Source: Egaibacter sp046050465 (GTDB lineage: Bacteria > Pseudomonadota > Gammaproteobacteria > Burkholderiales > Burkholderiaceae_C). From it: a stretch of DNA of 46,787 bases. Within the stretch, counting starts at the first letter, position 1. Each line of letters starts with the position of its first letter. A program made the translations under genes and the position numbers. This document shows positions 16,137 to 23,081 of this stretch, piece by piece. The notes beneath the pieces were generated by a model, which was not told the DNA's origin, ran no database searches, and saw only the letters and a list, made by a program, of their open reading frames with translations. Where the stretch lies: the NCBI GenBank assembly GCA_046050465.1, contig JBJOPS010000068.1, positions 1-46,787 on the forward strand. The letters are read 5' to 3'.

Positions 16137-16151
16137 GTATAGTTTTTATAC
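16137..16151 (+). promoter_or_regulatory. Inverted repeat at the brnT start, possible BrnA operator and promoter
   Basis: GTATA-N5-TATAC ends one base before the brnT ATG (16153). It contains TATAGT and TATACT, either of which could be a -10. No ribosome site separates it from the ATG, so brnT may be leaderless or poorly translated. BrnA autorepression is known in other systems; operator identity here is inferred. Confidence 0.4.
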
Positions 16152-16152
16152 T

Positions 16153-16416
16153 ATGAGATCTTTCGAATTTGACACCGCAAAGAGCGAACCTAATCGCGCG
16201 AAGCACGGTATCGATTTCGTCGAAGCGCAGGGTCTCTGGAATGACCCGATGCTGCTGGAGATCCCGGCAAAAACGGACGATGAAGCGTGGTATCTGGTGA
16301 TTGGACTGATTGATGGGAAGCATTGGTCGGCCGTCATTACCTACCGAGGGGGCAGTGTCCGATTGATATCCGTACGACGCGCGCGCGCAGAAGAGGTGGC
16401 ACTTTATGAAAGCTAA
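16153..16416 (+). CDS. brnT: BrnT family ribonuclease toxin
   Basis: 87 residues: MRSFEFDTAKSEPNRAKHGIDF at the start (FEFD...KHGIDFxEA is the BrnT opening), then WYLVIGLIDGKHWSAVITYR and a C-terminal LISVRRARAEE. BrnT toxins are small RelE-like RNases that stop translation by cleaving RNA; the residues R and E of the RRARAEE tail are conserved in the family. It is followed by brnA with an 11-bp overlap, the usual toxin-first order. It sits inside a cassette-like segment, and toxin-antitoxin genes are common cargo in chromosomal integrons. Confidence 0.9.
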   Translation: MRSFEFDTAKSEPNRAKHGIDFVEAQGLWNDPMLLEIPAKTDDEAWYLVIGLIDGKHWSAVITYRGGSVRLISVRRARAEEVALYES

Positions 16417-16675
16417 AAAATTCGAACAACAGTTTGATGAGGACGTCGACATCACGGCTTCTTTAGACTTGTCCAAGGCCAAACGCGTGCTGCAAGAGCA
16501 AAAGCGAGTGAATGTCGATTTTCCAATATGGATGATTGACTCGCTAGATCGCGAAGCTAGCAAACTGGGGGTTACACGGCAGTCTGTTATCAAGGTCTGG
16601 CTGGCCGAGCGTCTTGAGGCGACGGCTTCCAACTTGCCGCTCCAACGGATACGCGCAGGTGCCGCGCACCGCTGA
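16406..16675 (+). CDS. brnA: BrnA-like antitoxin with ribbon-helix-helix domain
   Basis: 89 residues. The C-terminal half (VNVDFPIWMIDSLDREASKLGVTRQSVIKVWLAERLE) is a CopG/BrnA ribbon-helix-helix that would bind DNA as a dimer. The acidic N-terminal half would bind BrnT. AGAGGTGG lies about 7 nt before ATG 16406. The last 17 or so residues (ATASNLPLQRIRAGAAHR) are encoded by the attC-like sequence and look like a cassette-derived tail rather than part of the fold. Co-expressed with brnT, it presumably neutralises it and represses the shared promoter. Confidence 0.85.
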   Translation: MKAKKFEQQFDEDVDITASLDLSKAKRVLQEQKRVNVDFPIWMIDSLDREASKLGVTRQSVIKVWLAERLEATASNLPLQRIRAGAAHR

Positions 16676-16689
16676 ACTTCACGTTAGAG
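16627..16689 (+). repeat. attC-like recombination site (59-base-element class)
   Basis: TTCCAAC (16627-16633) matches six of seven bases of the reverse complement of the cassette's own GTTAGAA. GTTAGAG closes the site at 16683. Five-base spacers follow and precede inner arms GCTCCAACGG and CCGCTGAAC, which can pair with a bulge. The centre has the small hairpin GGTGC-CGC-GCACC. The total is about 63 bp. Structure prediction was by eye. Confidence 0.55.
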
Positions 16690-16711
16690 TACAGACCTTC
16701 TCGCCGTATTC

Positions 16712-16852
16712 ATGGTTGTTGTAATAGCCCCTCTCGTGGTGCTCGCCGCGATCAGTGGCGTTTGCATGGTTGCGTTCTCCGCTTGGTCTGGAAAGCGTCC
16801 AAATTATCTAAATCTTGTAAAGGCCATGTGGCCACTTCTTGGGATGGCCTAG
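16712..16852 (+). CDS. Possible 46-residue membrane peptide after the attC site
   Basis: The frame MVVVIAPLVVLAAISG... runs to TAG 16850-16852. It has one strong hydrophobic segment (residues 1-22), then a basic SGKRPNYLNL part. The ATG lies 28 bp after the attC crossover point, the usual distance for the first gene of a next cassette. The stop overlaps the mutL stop (CTAG). No ribosome site is convincing, and no second attC follows. It may be a relic or non-coding. Confidence 0.25.
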   Translation: MVVVIAPLVVLAAISGVCMVAFSAWSGKRPNYLNLVKAMWPLLGMA

Positions 16853-18756
16853 CGGCCGCGCATGAACAGTGCGTCCAGTTCCCTGACAGTAATTTGTCGC
16901 CACGTGGGGCGGCCATGGTTGCACTGGTCCGAGCGGTCGGTGGCTTCCATCTGACGCAGCAGGGCATTCATTTCCTCGATGGTGAGGCGGCGGTTGGCAC
17001 GCACCGCGCCGTGGCAGGCCATGGTGGACAGCAGCTCGTTTTGCGCACGCTGAATCACCGTGCTGGCGTCGTGCTGGGCCAGTTCGGCCAGCACGCCTCT
17101 AGCCAGTTCGGTGGCGTCGCCCTGCGCCAGCGTGGTGGGCACGGCCCGCACAGCCAGGGTTTTGGGCGAGAAGGGCGTGATTTCCAGGCCCAGTGTGGCC
17201 AGCACATCGGCGCTCGCCTCGGCGGTGGCAACCTCTTGCGGCGTGGCCGCAAATGTGGCGGGGATCAGCAGAGGCTGGCTGGCGAGGCTGGCGGTGTTCA
17301 GCTGGGTTTTGAGGCGCTCGTACACGATGCGCTCGTGTGCTGCGTGCATGTCCACCACGATCAGGCCCTGCGCGTTCTCGGCCAGGATGTAAATGCCCTG
17401 CAGTTGGGCCAGTGCGCGGCCCAGAGGCCAGGCGCTTTGCTGACCGTCGCGGCCCCCAGGCAACTCGGCCTCCTGACTGGGCATACTTGCACCCTGGTGC
17501 AGTTCGCCGCGCGAGGGCTGGGCGCCAACGGGCGGCGTTGCTTTGTTCCACAGCAGCCCCAGGTCTTCAACCCGATGACCCGCATTCGCTGCAAAATTTA
17601 TAGCTGGTTGCGCAGAGTACATGGGGGCTACAGCCCGATTTGGCACCTGAAAGTCACTGTTTTCTGACGTGAGGCTGTCGTTGCCTGACGCGCCTGCTGC
17701 CGTGGCACGTGGCGCGGCCAGCGCATCCTCCACCGCGTGGCGCACGGCCTGGTGCACCTCGCGGCTATCGCGAAAGCGCACCTCGATCTTGGTGGGGTGA
17801 ACGTTCACGTCCACCCGCGCCGGGTCGATCTCGATGTACAGCGCATACACCGGCTGGCGGTGGCCGTGCAGCACATCTTCATAGGCGCTGCGCGCGGCGT
17901 GGGTGAGCACCTTGTCGCGAACAAAACGGCCATTCACGTAGCAAAACTGCTGATCGGCACGTGAGCGCGCCGCGTCGGGGATGCCTGCGCGGCCCCACAC
18001 GCGTACCACGGCACCGCCGAAGCGGTCACTGTTGTGGTTGCCCCCTGTCTGGTAGTTCACGGCGATGGATTGCGTGGCGAAGTCGGTGCCCAGCACATCG
18101 GCCAGTCGCTGCTCCAGCGCGTTCGGCCCGGAGCAGGCGCGCCACTGTTCCACCAGCTTGCCTTCATGCCAGATGGCAAATCCCACGTCAGGGCGGGCCA
18201 GCGCATGGCGGCGCACGGCCTCGACGCAATGCGACAGCTCGGTGGCGTCGGTCTTGAGGAATTTGCGGCGTGCCGGGGTGCTGAAGAACAGCTCTTTCAC
18301 CTCCACCGTGGTGCCGGTGCTGCGCGCCACGGGTTTGAGCTCACCCGTGCGACCATCCAGTAAATAGGCACTGTTTTGGCCTGCAGCCCTTGATAAGAGA
18401 GCGCAGTCAGCTATTGAATTAATAGCGGCCAGCGCCTCGCCCCGAAACCCCATGGTACCCACGGATTCCAGATCGCTCAGGCTGGCAATCTTGCTGGTGG
18501 CGTGGCGTTTGAGCGCAATGGGCAGCTCATCCATCAGTATGCCGCTGCCGTCGTCTTCTACCGCGATCAGCCGAACGCCACCGGCCAGCAGGCGCACGGT
18601 GACCTGGCGAGCACCGGCGTCCAGCGCGTTGTCCACCAGCTCGCGCACCACCGAAGCCGGGCGCTCCACCACTTCGCCCGCGGCAATCTGGCTGATCAGT
18701 TCGTCAGGCAGTTCACGGATGGGGCGACGGGGGGGAGGAGACAGCACGGCGTTCAC
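16849..18756 (-). CDS. mutL: DNA mismatch repair protein MutL
   Basis: 635 residues from a GTG start. The GHKL ATPase domain (1-330) contains ELISQIAAGEVVERPASVVRELVDNALDA (catalytic Glu and Mg-binding Asn), DDGSGI, GFRGEAL and TTVEVKELF. A variable linker spans about 340-445, and the C-terminal dimerisation domain spans 446-635. It links MutS to strand excision. Two copies of the 56-bp repeat fall inside the gene: one at residues about 111-129, in a conserved part of the ATPase domain, and one at about 371-390, in the linker. Both introduce codons rare for this genome (ATA, TTA). Protein length in the first region is not increased relative to the E. coli protein as I remember it. Confidence 0.96.
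   Translation of the reverse strand: MNAVLSPPPRRPIRELPDELISQIAAGEVVERPASVVRELVDNALDAGARQVTVRLLAGGVRLIAVEDDGSGILMDELPIALKRHATSKIASLSDLESVGTMGFRGEALAAINSIADCALLSRAAGQNSAYLLDGRTGELKPVARSTGTTVEVKELFFSTPARRKFLKTDATELSHCVEAVRRHALARPDVGFAIWHEGKLVEQWRACSGPNALEQRLADVLGTDFATQSIAVNYQTGGNHNSDRFGGAVVRVWGRAGIPDAARSRADQQFCYVNGRFVRDKVLTHAARSAYEDVLHGHRQPVYALYIEIDPARVDVNVHPTKIEVRFRDSREVHQAVRHAVEDALAAPRATAAGASGNDSLTSENSDFQVPNRAVAPMYSAQPAINFAANAGHRVEDLGLLWNKATPPVGAQPSRGELHQGASMPSQEAELPGGRDGQQSAWPLGRALAQLQGIYILAENAQGLIVVDMHAAHERIVYERLKTQLNTASLASQPLLIPATFAATPQEVATAEASADVLATLGLEITPFSPKTLAVRAVPTTLAQGDATELARGVLAELAQHDASTVIQRAQNELLSTMACHGAVRANRRLTIEEMNALLRQMEATDRSDQCNHGRPTWRQITVRELDALFMRGR
17588..17643 (+). repeat. 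56-bp dispersed element, copy in the mutL linker
   Basis: GCTGCAAAATTTATAGC, 20-nt spacer, GGGCTACAGCCCGATTTGG. It matches the intergenic copy at 40722 in about 38 of 56 positions with no gap. It is oriented against the gene and encodes part of the poorly conserved linker. Confidence 0.65.
18371..18426 (-). repeat. 56-bp dispersed element, copy in the mutL ATPase region
   Basis: Read on the minus strand: GCTATTAATTCAATAGC, 20-nt spacer starting TGACTGCGC, then GGGCTGCAGGCCAAAACAG. It has the same spacing as the other copies, is oriented with the gene, and encodes AINSIADCALLSRAAGQNS. Confidence 0.65.
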
Positions 18757-18801
18757 CCACGCATTTTAGGGTGACGACGCCAACAGGGATAATCCAGCCG
18801 C

Positions 18802-19443
18802 ATGGAACTGATAACTTTCGGACTCGACTTCATCCTGCACGTGGACAAGTACCTGGAAAGCTTTGTGCAGAGCTACGGTGCCTGGGTGTACGCCCTGCTT
18901 TTCCTGATCATTTTTGTGGAAACCGGCGTGGTGGTGATGCCGTTTTTGCCGGGTGATTCGTTGTTGTTCGTGGTGGGGGCCATGTGCGGAGTGGGGCTGA
19001 TGAGTTATCCGCTGTCGGTCGGGCTGCTGTTTGCAGCCGCGGTGCTGGGTAATCAATCCAACTACGCGATTGGCCGCTACTTTGGCCCGAAGGTGTTCAA
19101 GTGGGAAGACTCCCGGTTGTTCAACAAGGCGGCATTTGACAGTGCCCACGCTTTTTATGAGCGCTACGGCGGCATCACCATCATTGCCGCGCGTTTCATG
19201 CCGTTTTTGCGTACTTTCGCCCCATTTGTAGCGGGCGTGGCGCAAATGACGCGTACCAAGTTCACTTTTTATGACGTGACGGGTGGCGCGCTGTGGGTGG
19301 GTGGCATCATCACCATTGGCTACTTCTTCGGCAACATCCCGTTTGTGAAAGCGCATCTGGACAAGATCATCTGGGCGATGATTCTGTTGCCGGGCCTGCT
19401 GGTGTTGTTAGGTGCCTGGAAGGCCCGCCGCAAGGGAAATTAG
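18802..19443 (+). CDS. DedA family membrane protein
   Basis: 213 residues with about five hydrophobic segments and the DedA marks: FVETGVVVMPFLPGDSLL near 35, GNQSNYAIGRYFG near 85, and ARFMPFLRTFAPFVAG near 130 (the Arg-containing re-entrant loop). Family members act as flippases or carriers for undecaprenyl phosphate or phosphatidylethanolamine in the inner membrane; which lipid is moved here is unknown. It is divergent from mutL (45 bp) and convergent with the ROK gene. Confidence 0.92.
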   Translation: MELITFGLDFILHVDKYLESFVQSYGAWVYALLFLIIFVETGVVVMPFLPGDSLLFVVGAMCGVGLMSYPLSVGLLFAAAVLGNQSNYAIGRYFGPKVFKWEDSRLFNKAAFDSAHAFYERYGGITIIAARFMPFLRTFAPFVAGVAQMTRTKFTFYDVTGGALWVGGIITIGYFFGNIPFVKAHLDKIIWAMILLPGLLVLLGAWKARRKGN

Positions 19444-19488
19444 AGGGGGTAGCGCCGACACGCAGAGTGCCCCCCAGCACGGGAGCCT

Positions 19489-20727
19489 CTAAGTGCCCAC
19501 CTTCAGGAATAGATCGCGGTCAGGGGCGAAGTTGGCATGCAGCGGCAACATGGCACCACCCAGCGCACGGGCGTCTGAACCAATATTGCCGGTGAGCAGC
19601 GTGGCTGGCCACAAGCCCTGCCAGTCATAACGTGCCATCGCGTCACGCGTGCTTTTCATCAATAGATCGAGCAGTGGCCGACAGAACGAACCATCCATGA
19701 CAATGGCATCCATATCCAGAAAAGCAGTGGCACTGACTGCACAATGTGCCAGTGCATTGGCTGCACTGTCTACCCACGCGCGTGTTTCGTATGCATACGG
19801 TGATTGCATGGCACGCTCATCATAAGCTGCGGCAGGATCCAGCCCGTGGCTGTTGAAGCGCTGTTCCAGTTCCCACAGTGAGGCGTGACCAAGCAGCTGC
19901 TCGGGTGTACCTGAGCCAGTCCCTGCCATGTGTCTATGCAATGGTAACGAGGCGACGGCCCCGGCATTACCATGAATACCGCTGTGCAAGTGCGAGTTGA
20001 TGACCAAGCCCCCGCCGACGAAGGTGTCTACAAACAAGTAGAGAAAGCTCTTGAGGTCGCGCCCTCGGCCTGCCACCAATTCGGCTACGCAAGCGGCTGA
20101 TGTGTCTTTGGCAAAGCTTACAGACAGATCGGTCATGGATTGAACGGCGGCACTCAGGTCAATCTGATTCCAGGTGCTGGACTGAGTGTCTGACAGGCCT
20201 AGCATTTTGTGCCAGCCACCCAGCTGAAAAGGGGCGGCGACACCAACACCAACCAACCGTGAGGCCAATGAACCGAGTTCGTCACACAAGGCATTCATGT
20301 TTTGACCCAGTATGGGTAGCAACACATCGGCATCCGGGAATGCGTATGAGAGGGTTCTGCGTTGGCGCACGTGTCCGGTGAAGTCCACCAGCAGCCAGTC
20401 AGTGCTGCGTCGTCCTATCTTGATACCGATGGCAAAAGCTCCGTCGGGGTTGAGTGCCAGGGGAACCGAGGGTTGCCCAATGCGGCCACGCACGCGCTCA
20501 TGCCGGATCAGCAGGTCATCGTCTTCCAGGCGGGTGGTGATCAGGCCGATGGTCTGGGCGGTAAGGCCAGTCAGGCGGGCCAGGTCGGCTTTGGGCAGGC
20601 TGCCGTTTTGCCGGATGGCCTGCAACACGACACGCTCGTTGAATTGGCGCATGCCGACGTGGTTGGAACCGCGAGGGCGCAGCAGCGGGGCGTCGCGTTT
20701 GGGTTCGGTAGTCAAATCAGGCGTCAT
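19489..20727 (-). CDS. ROK-family transcriptional regulator (NagC/Mlc type)
   Basis: 412 residues. An N-terminal winged helix (about 26-85: NERVVLQAIRQNGSLPKADLARLTGLTAQTI) is followed by a ROK sugar-kinase-like fold (about 95-400) with GVGVAAPF and DTFVGGGLV. The usual ROK zinc motif CxCGxxGC is not visible, and a strong kinase Asp is absent, so it is a sensor, not an enzyme. It is the last gene of frcB-frcC-frcA-mutarotase-ROK, with a 4-bp overlap. It probably represses the locus until the sugar or its phosphate binds. A candidate operator is at 24160-24177. Confidence 0.88.
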   Translation of the reverse strand: MTPDLTTEPKRDAPLLRPRGSNHVGMRQFNERVVLQAIRQNGSLPKADLARLTGLTAQTIGLITTRLEDDDLLIRHERVRGRIGQPSVPLALNPDGAFAIGIKIGRRSTDWLLVDFTGHVRQRRTLSYAFPDADVLLPILGQNMNALCDELGSLASRLVGVGVAAPFQLGGWHKMLGLSDTQSSTWNQIDLSAAVQSMTDLSVSFAKDTSAACVAELVAGRGRDLKSFLYLFVDTFVGGGLVINSHLHSGIHGNAGAVASLPLHRHMAGTGSGTPEQLLGHASLWELEQRFNSHGLDPAAAYDERAMQSPYAYETRAWVDSAANALAHCAVSATAFLDMDAIVMDGSFCRPLLDLLMKSTRDAMARYDWQGLWPATLLTGNIGSDARALGGAMLPLHANFAPDRDLFLKVGT

Positions 20728-21176
20728 GGACGCAGATTTTCACCTATCACGCCTTTGCGCAAAATAAAGTTGCCAAAAGGCTGCAATTCACCGGTGACCA
20801 CAATGGCATAGGCATTACGAACCCGCTCATAAAATGCGAACCGATCTACAGGCTCGGGCTGCTGGTGAGGGAGCAGACTGTTTTCAAACAGACCCAGGAC
20901 TTCACGCTGCAAAGCTGAGCGATAAGGTGCTGTGGTGTCAGATACCTGCATGAAAGCAATCGGATGATCAACGTCTGTGGCCAGAGGCAGCAGCGTGCTA
21001 ATTGCGTTTACCACCTGATACATGCTGGCACCGGGCAAGCGGAGCACCGGTTTGCCGGCACCCAAACTCAAAGCAGTGAAGTTGGCGTCTGCCAGAACCA
21101 GTGCATCGTCATGCCCCATCTCCATCAGGAGCTTGAGCAAGTCCGGGGTAATCAGCGGGTTGATTCCCTTAAGCAT
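20724..21176 (-). CDS. RbsD/FucU-family sugar mutarotase
   Basis: 150 residues. It opens MLKGINPLITPDLLKLLMEMGHDDALVLADANF, close to FucU (catalytic His in EMGH). The third-position residue of the DAHFP block in FucU is Asn here (DANFT). The C-terminal half has the conserved YERVRNAYAIVVTGE. The enzyme interconverts sugar anomers so that the kinase or transporter receives the right form. It overlaps frcA by 8 bp and the ROK gene by 4 bp. Its place in a fructose-type operon is unusual for a FucU/RbsD protein, so the sugar may not be plain fructose. Confidence 0.88.
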   Translation of the reverse strand: MLKGINPLITPDLLKLLMEMGHDDALVLADANFTALSLGAGKPVLRLPGASMYQVVNAISTLLPLATDVDHPIAFMQVSDTTAPYRSALQREVLGLFENSLLPHQQPEPVDRFAFYERVRNAYAIVVTGELQPFGNFILRKGVIGENLRP

Positions 21177-21954
21177 GCGCCTCCTCGGGCAACTCTTCGG
21201 CCAGTTTGGCGCCGGTCATCACGGCCACGGTGTCACTCATGCTGATTTTCCTGGGGTTTACTACCGCGGCACGCTTGCCCAGGCGGGCAATGTGGATGCG
21301 GTCGGCTACCTCAAAGACGTGCGGCATGTTGTGCGAAATCAGCACTACGGGCAGGCCCTTGTCGCGCACACGGCGGATCAGCTCCAGCACCATGTTGCCT
21401 TCTTTCACCCCTAGCGCGGCAGTAGGCTCGTCCATGATGACCACATGCTGGGCGAATGCGGCGGCACGACCTACCGCCACGCATTGACGCTGACCGCCGG
21501 AGAGTGTTTCCACCGCTTGTGTCATGGAGCGAATGCCGACCTTCAGGTCGTTCATGCGGGAAATGCTTTCTTCCAGCATTTTTTTCTTGTCGATAAACCC
21601 GAGCAAACCCAGCAGGCCGTGGCGGCGGATTTCGCGACCCAGGAACAGGTTTTCGGCGATCGTCATGGCGGGAGCCACGGCCAGATCTTGATACACCGTC
21701 TCGATACCGGACAGGCGCGCGTCGATCGGACTTTTAAAATGGATGACCTTGCCGTCGAGCTGGATTTCGCCCTCGTCTGCAATCGTGGCACCGGAGAGGC
21801 ACTTGATCAGCGAAGACTTGCCGGCGCCGTTGTCGCCAATCACCGCCAGAATTTCTCCTGCGCGCAACTCGAAATCGGCCCCATCCAGCGCGGTGACCTG
21901 ACCGTAGCGTTTTACCAGGCCTTTGGCCTGCATCACGATTTGGGGTGCGCTCAT
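21169..21954 (-). CDS. frcA: Sugar ABC transporter ATP-binding protein (FrcA-like)
   Basis: Drives import through the FrcC permease. 261 residues with a single ATPase domain: Walker A GDNGAGKSS (40-48), signature LSGGQRQ near 150, Walker B VVIMDEPTAAL and switch His (ISHNMPHV). Most sugar importers of this class (RbsA, XylG) have two fused ATPase domains. The short single-domain form matches the fructose-type FrcA. The start codon overlaps the frcC stop by one base (TAATG), so translation is coupled. Confidence 0.88.
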   Translation of the reverse strand: MSAPQIVMQAKGLVKRYGQVTALDGADFELRAGEILAVIGDNGAGKSSLIKCLSGATIADEGEIQLDGKVIHFKSPIDARLSGIETVYQDLAVAPAMTIAENLFLGREIRRHGLLGLLGFIDKKKMLEESISRMNDLKVGIRSMTQAVETLSGGQRQCVAVGRAAAFAQHVVIMDEPTAALGVKEGNMVLELIRRVRDKGLPVVLISHNMPHVFEVADRIHIARLGKRAAVVNPRKISMSDTVAVMTGAKLAEELPEEAHA

Positions 21955-22913
21955 TAACGTGCTCCTTTGCGGGACATTTGGTCAGTGGCCACGGCCAGAA
22001 TCACAAGGACACCAGTCACCAGGATTTGATACACAGAGGACACGCCCATCAGCGTCAGGCCGTTGCGAAACACACCCACAATCAGCGCACCCACCAGGGT
22101 GCCCAGGATGATGCCGCGGCCACCAAACAGACTGGTGCCACCCAGTACCACAGCGGTGATGGCATCCAGGTTTTCGGTTTGACCGCCATTTGGGTCACCG
22201 GCACCGGTGCGGGCCACGGTCAGCGTGGAGGCAATGCCGTAAAACACGCCGGCCAGCACATAAACGCCCAGCAGCACCTTCTCGGTGGAAATGCCGGCCA
22301 GTCGGGTGGCCTCGGGGCTGTTGCCCACGGCGTACACGTGGCGACCCTGCGCGGTTTCACGCAACCAGAGCCAGACAGCGACGTATAGTGTCAGCATCAA
22401 CACCACGCCAAAGGGCACCATGGCACCACCAAAGGCGAAGGTTTCACCCAGCAGGTTCATGCCGTCGGGAATGTTGGTAACGGTCTGCGCCCGGGAATAC
22501 AGTTGGGTTATGGCAAAGGCAATATTCAAGGTGCCCAAGGTCACAATGAAAGGCGGCAGTTTGACACGCGTCACCAGCAGTCCGTTGAGCAGGCCGAATA
22601 GTGTGGTGGCTGCAATGCCGCACAAAATGGCAACCGGTGCACTCAGGCCATAGTCGGCTGCGAATTTGGTCATGACGATGGAGCCAAGCGCCATGACCAT
22701 ACCGCAGGACAGGTCAATGCCAGCAGTCAGGATGATCAGCGTTTGGCCAATGGCGATGGTGCCTACCACCATGACCTGCTGCAGAATCAAAGAGAAATTC
22801 TTTAACGTCAGAAAATTTTCGTGCTGAAACGAGAAAAAGGCACACGCCATCACGAGGGCGACAGCCGGACCTAAAGTTCCCATAGGAGGGAGTTTGGCTT
22901 TGAGCGAGTTCAT
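21954..22913 (-). CDS. frcC: Sugar ABC transporter permease (FrcC-like)
   Basis: 319 residues from ATG 22913 (MNSLKAKLPPMGTLGPAVAL). About nine membrane segments. The BPD_transp_2 family is shown by TAGIDLSCGMVMALGSIV, ARTGAGDPNGGQTENLDAITAVVLGGTSLFGGRG and NGLTLMGVSSVYQILVTGVLVI. The frame extends upstream to 22970, but that part lacks membrane-protein character. Two hairpins lie between frcB and this gene, so it is probably made at a lower level than the binding protein. Confidence 0.9.
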   Translation of the reverse strand: MNSLKAKLPPMGTLGPAVALVMACAFFSFQHENFLTLKNFSLILQQVMVVGTIAIGQTLIILTAGIDLSCGMVMALGSIVMTKFAADYGLSAPVAILCGIAATTLFGLLNGLLVTRVKLPPFIVTLGTLNIAFAITQLYSRAQTVTNIPDGMNLLGETFAFGGAMVPFGVVLMLTLYVAVWLWLRETAQGRHVYAVGNSPEATRLAGISTEKVLLGVYVLAGVFYGIASTLTVARTGAGDPNGGQTENLDAITAVVLGGTSLFGGRGIILGTLVGALIVGVFRNGLTLMGVSSVYQILVTGVLVILAVATDQMSRKGAR

Positions 22914-22982
22914 GGTATGAGCTTGAATGAAGTTCCTGTGCCAGACAGCCGCAATAAACCAGCAAAGCACTATCAGGGAACG

Positions 22983-23002
22983 AAAAGCCCCGCAAGTGCG
23001 GG
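22983..23002 (-). terminator. Hairpin with T-rich tail between frcB and frcC
   Basis: On the minus strand CCCGC-ACTT-GCGGG is followed by GCTTTTCGTT, a weak intrinsic terminator. It would lower read-through from frcB into frcCA and leave more binding protein than transporter. Confidence 0.5.
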
Positions 23003-23016
23003 ACTTTCGAGAAAGA

Positions 23017-23035
23017 GGCCTGCATCAAGCAGGCC
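23017..23035 (-). terminator. Second hairpin 3' of frcB (stabiliser or weak terminator)
   Basis: A perfect 7-bp stem GGCCTGC (minus strand) / GCAGGCC with a 5-nt loop, followed by TCTTTCTC. It lies 47 bp after the frcB stop. With no long T-run, it may act mainly as a 3'-end stabiliser of the frcB message. Confidence 0.45.
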
Positions 23036-23081
23036 CGGACTCAGGTCATGTGTTTACACAGACTACACATGTTGGAGCCAA

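Larger units (their letters stand above)
16097..16683 (+). mobile_element. Putative solitary integron gene cassette carrying brnTA
   Basis: The segment starts after the G of GTTAGAA (16096-16102) and ends at the G of GTTAGAG (16683-16689), 587 bp, the normal size of a one-gene or TA cassette. The first gene begins 56 bp inside, and the last stop codon (16673-16675) lies within the attC-like end, both typical of cassettes. It lies between two genes of the opposite strand, and no integrase gene is in the window. The last base of the two boundary sites departs from the GTTRRRY consensus. Confidence 0.6.

Noticed and set aside
15130..16140. Plus-strand frame extending upstream of brnT to 15130
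   Set aside because: Only the last 87 residues match BrnT. The upstream part is antisense to the alpha/beta hydrolase.
16762..17667. 301-codon plus-strand frame antisense to mutL
   Set aside because: MutL on the minus strand has all family motifs; the plus-strand product is low-complexity His/Gly/Ala.
19444..19488. GGGGGTA...TGCCCCC pairing after dedA as a terminator
   Set aside because: The loop is long and imperfect and no T-run follows on either strand.
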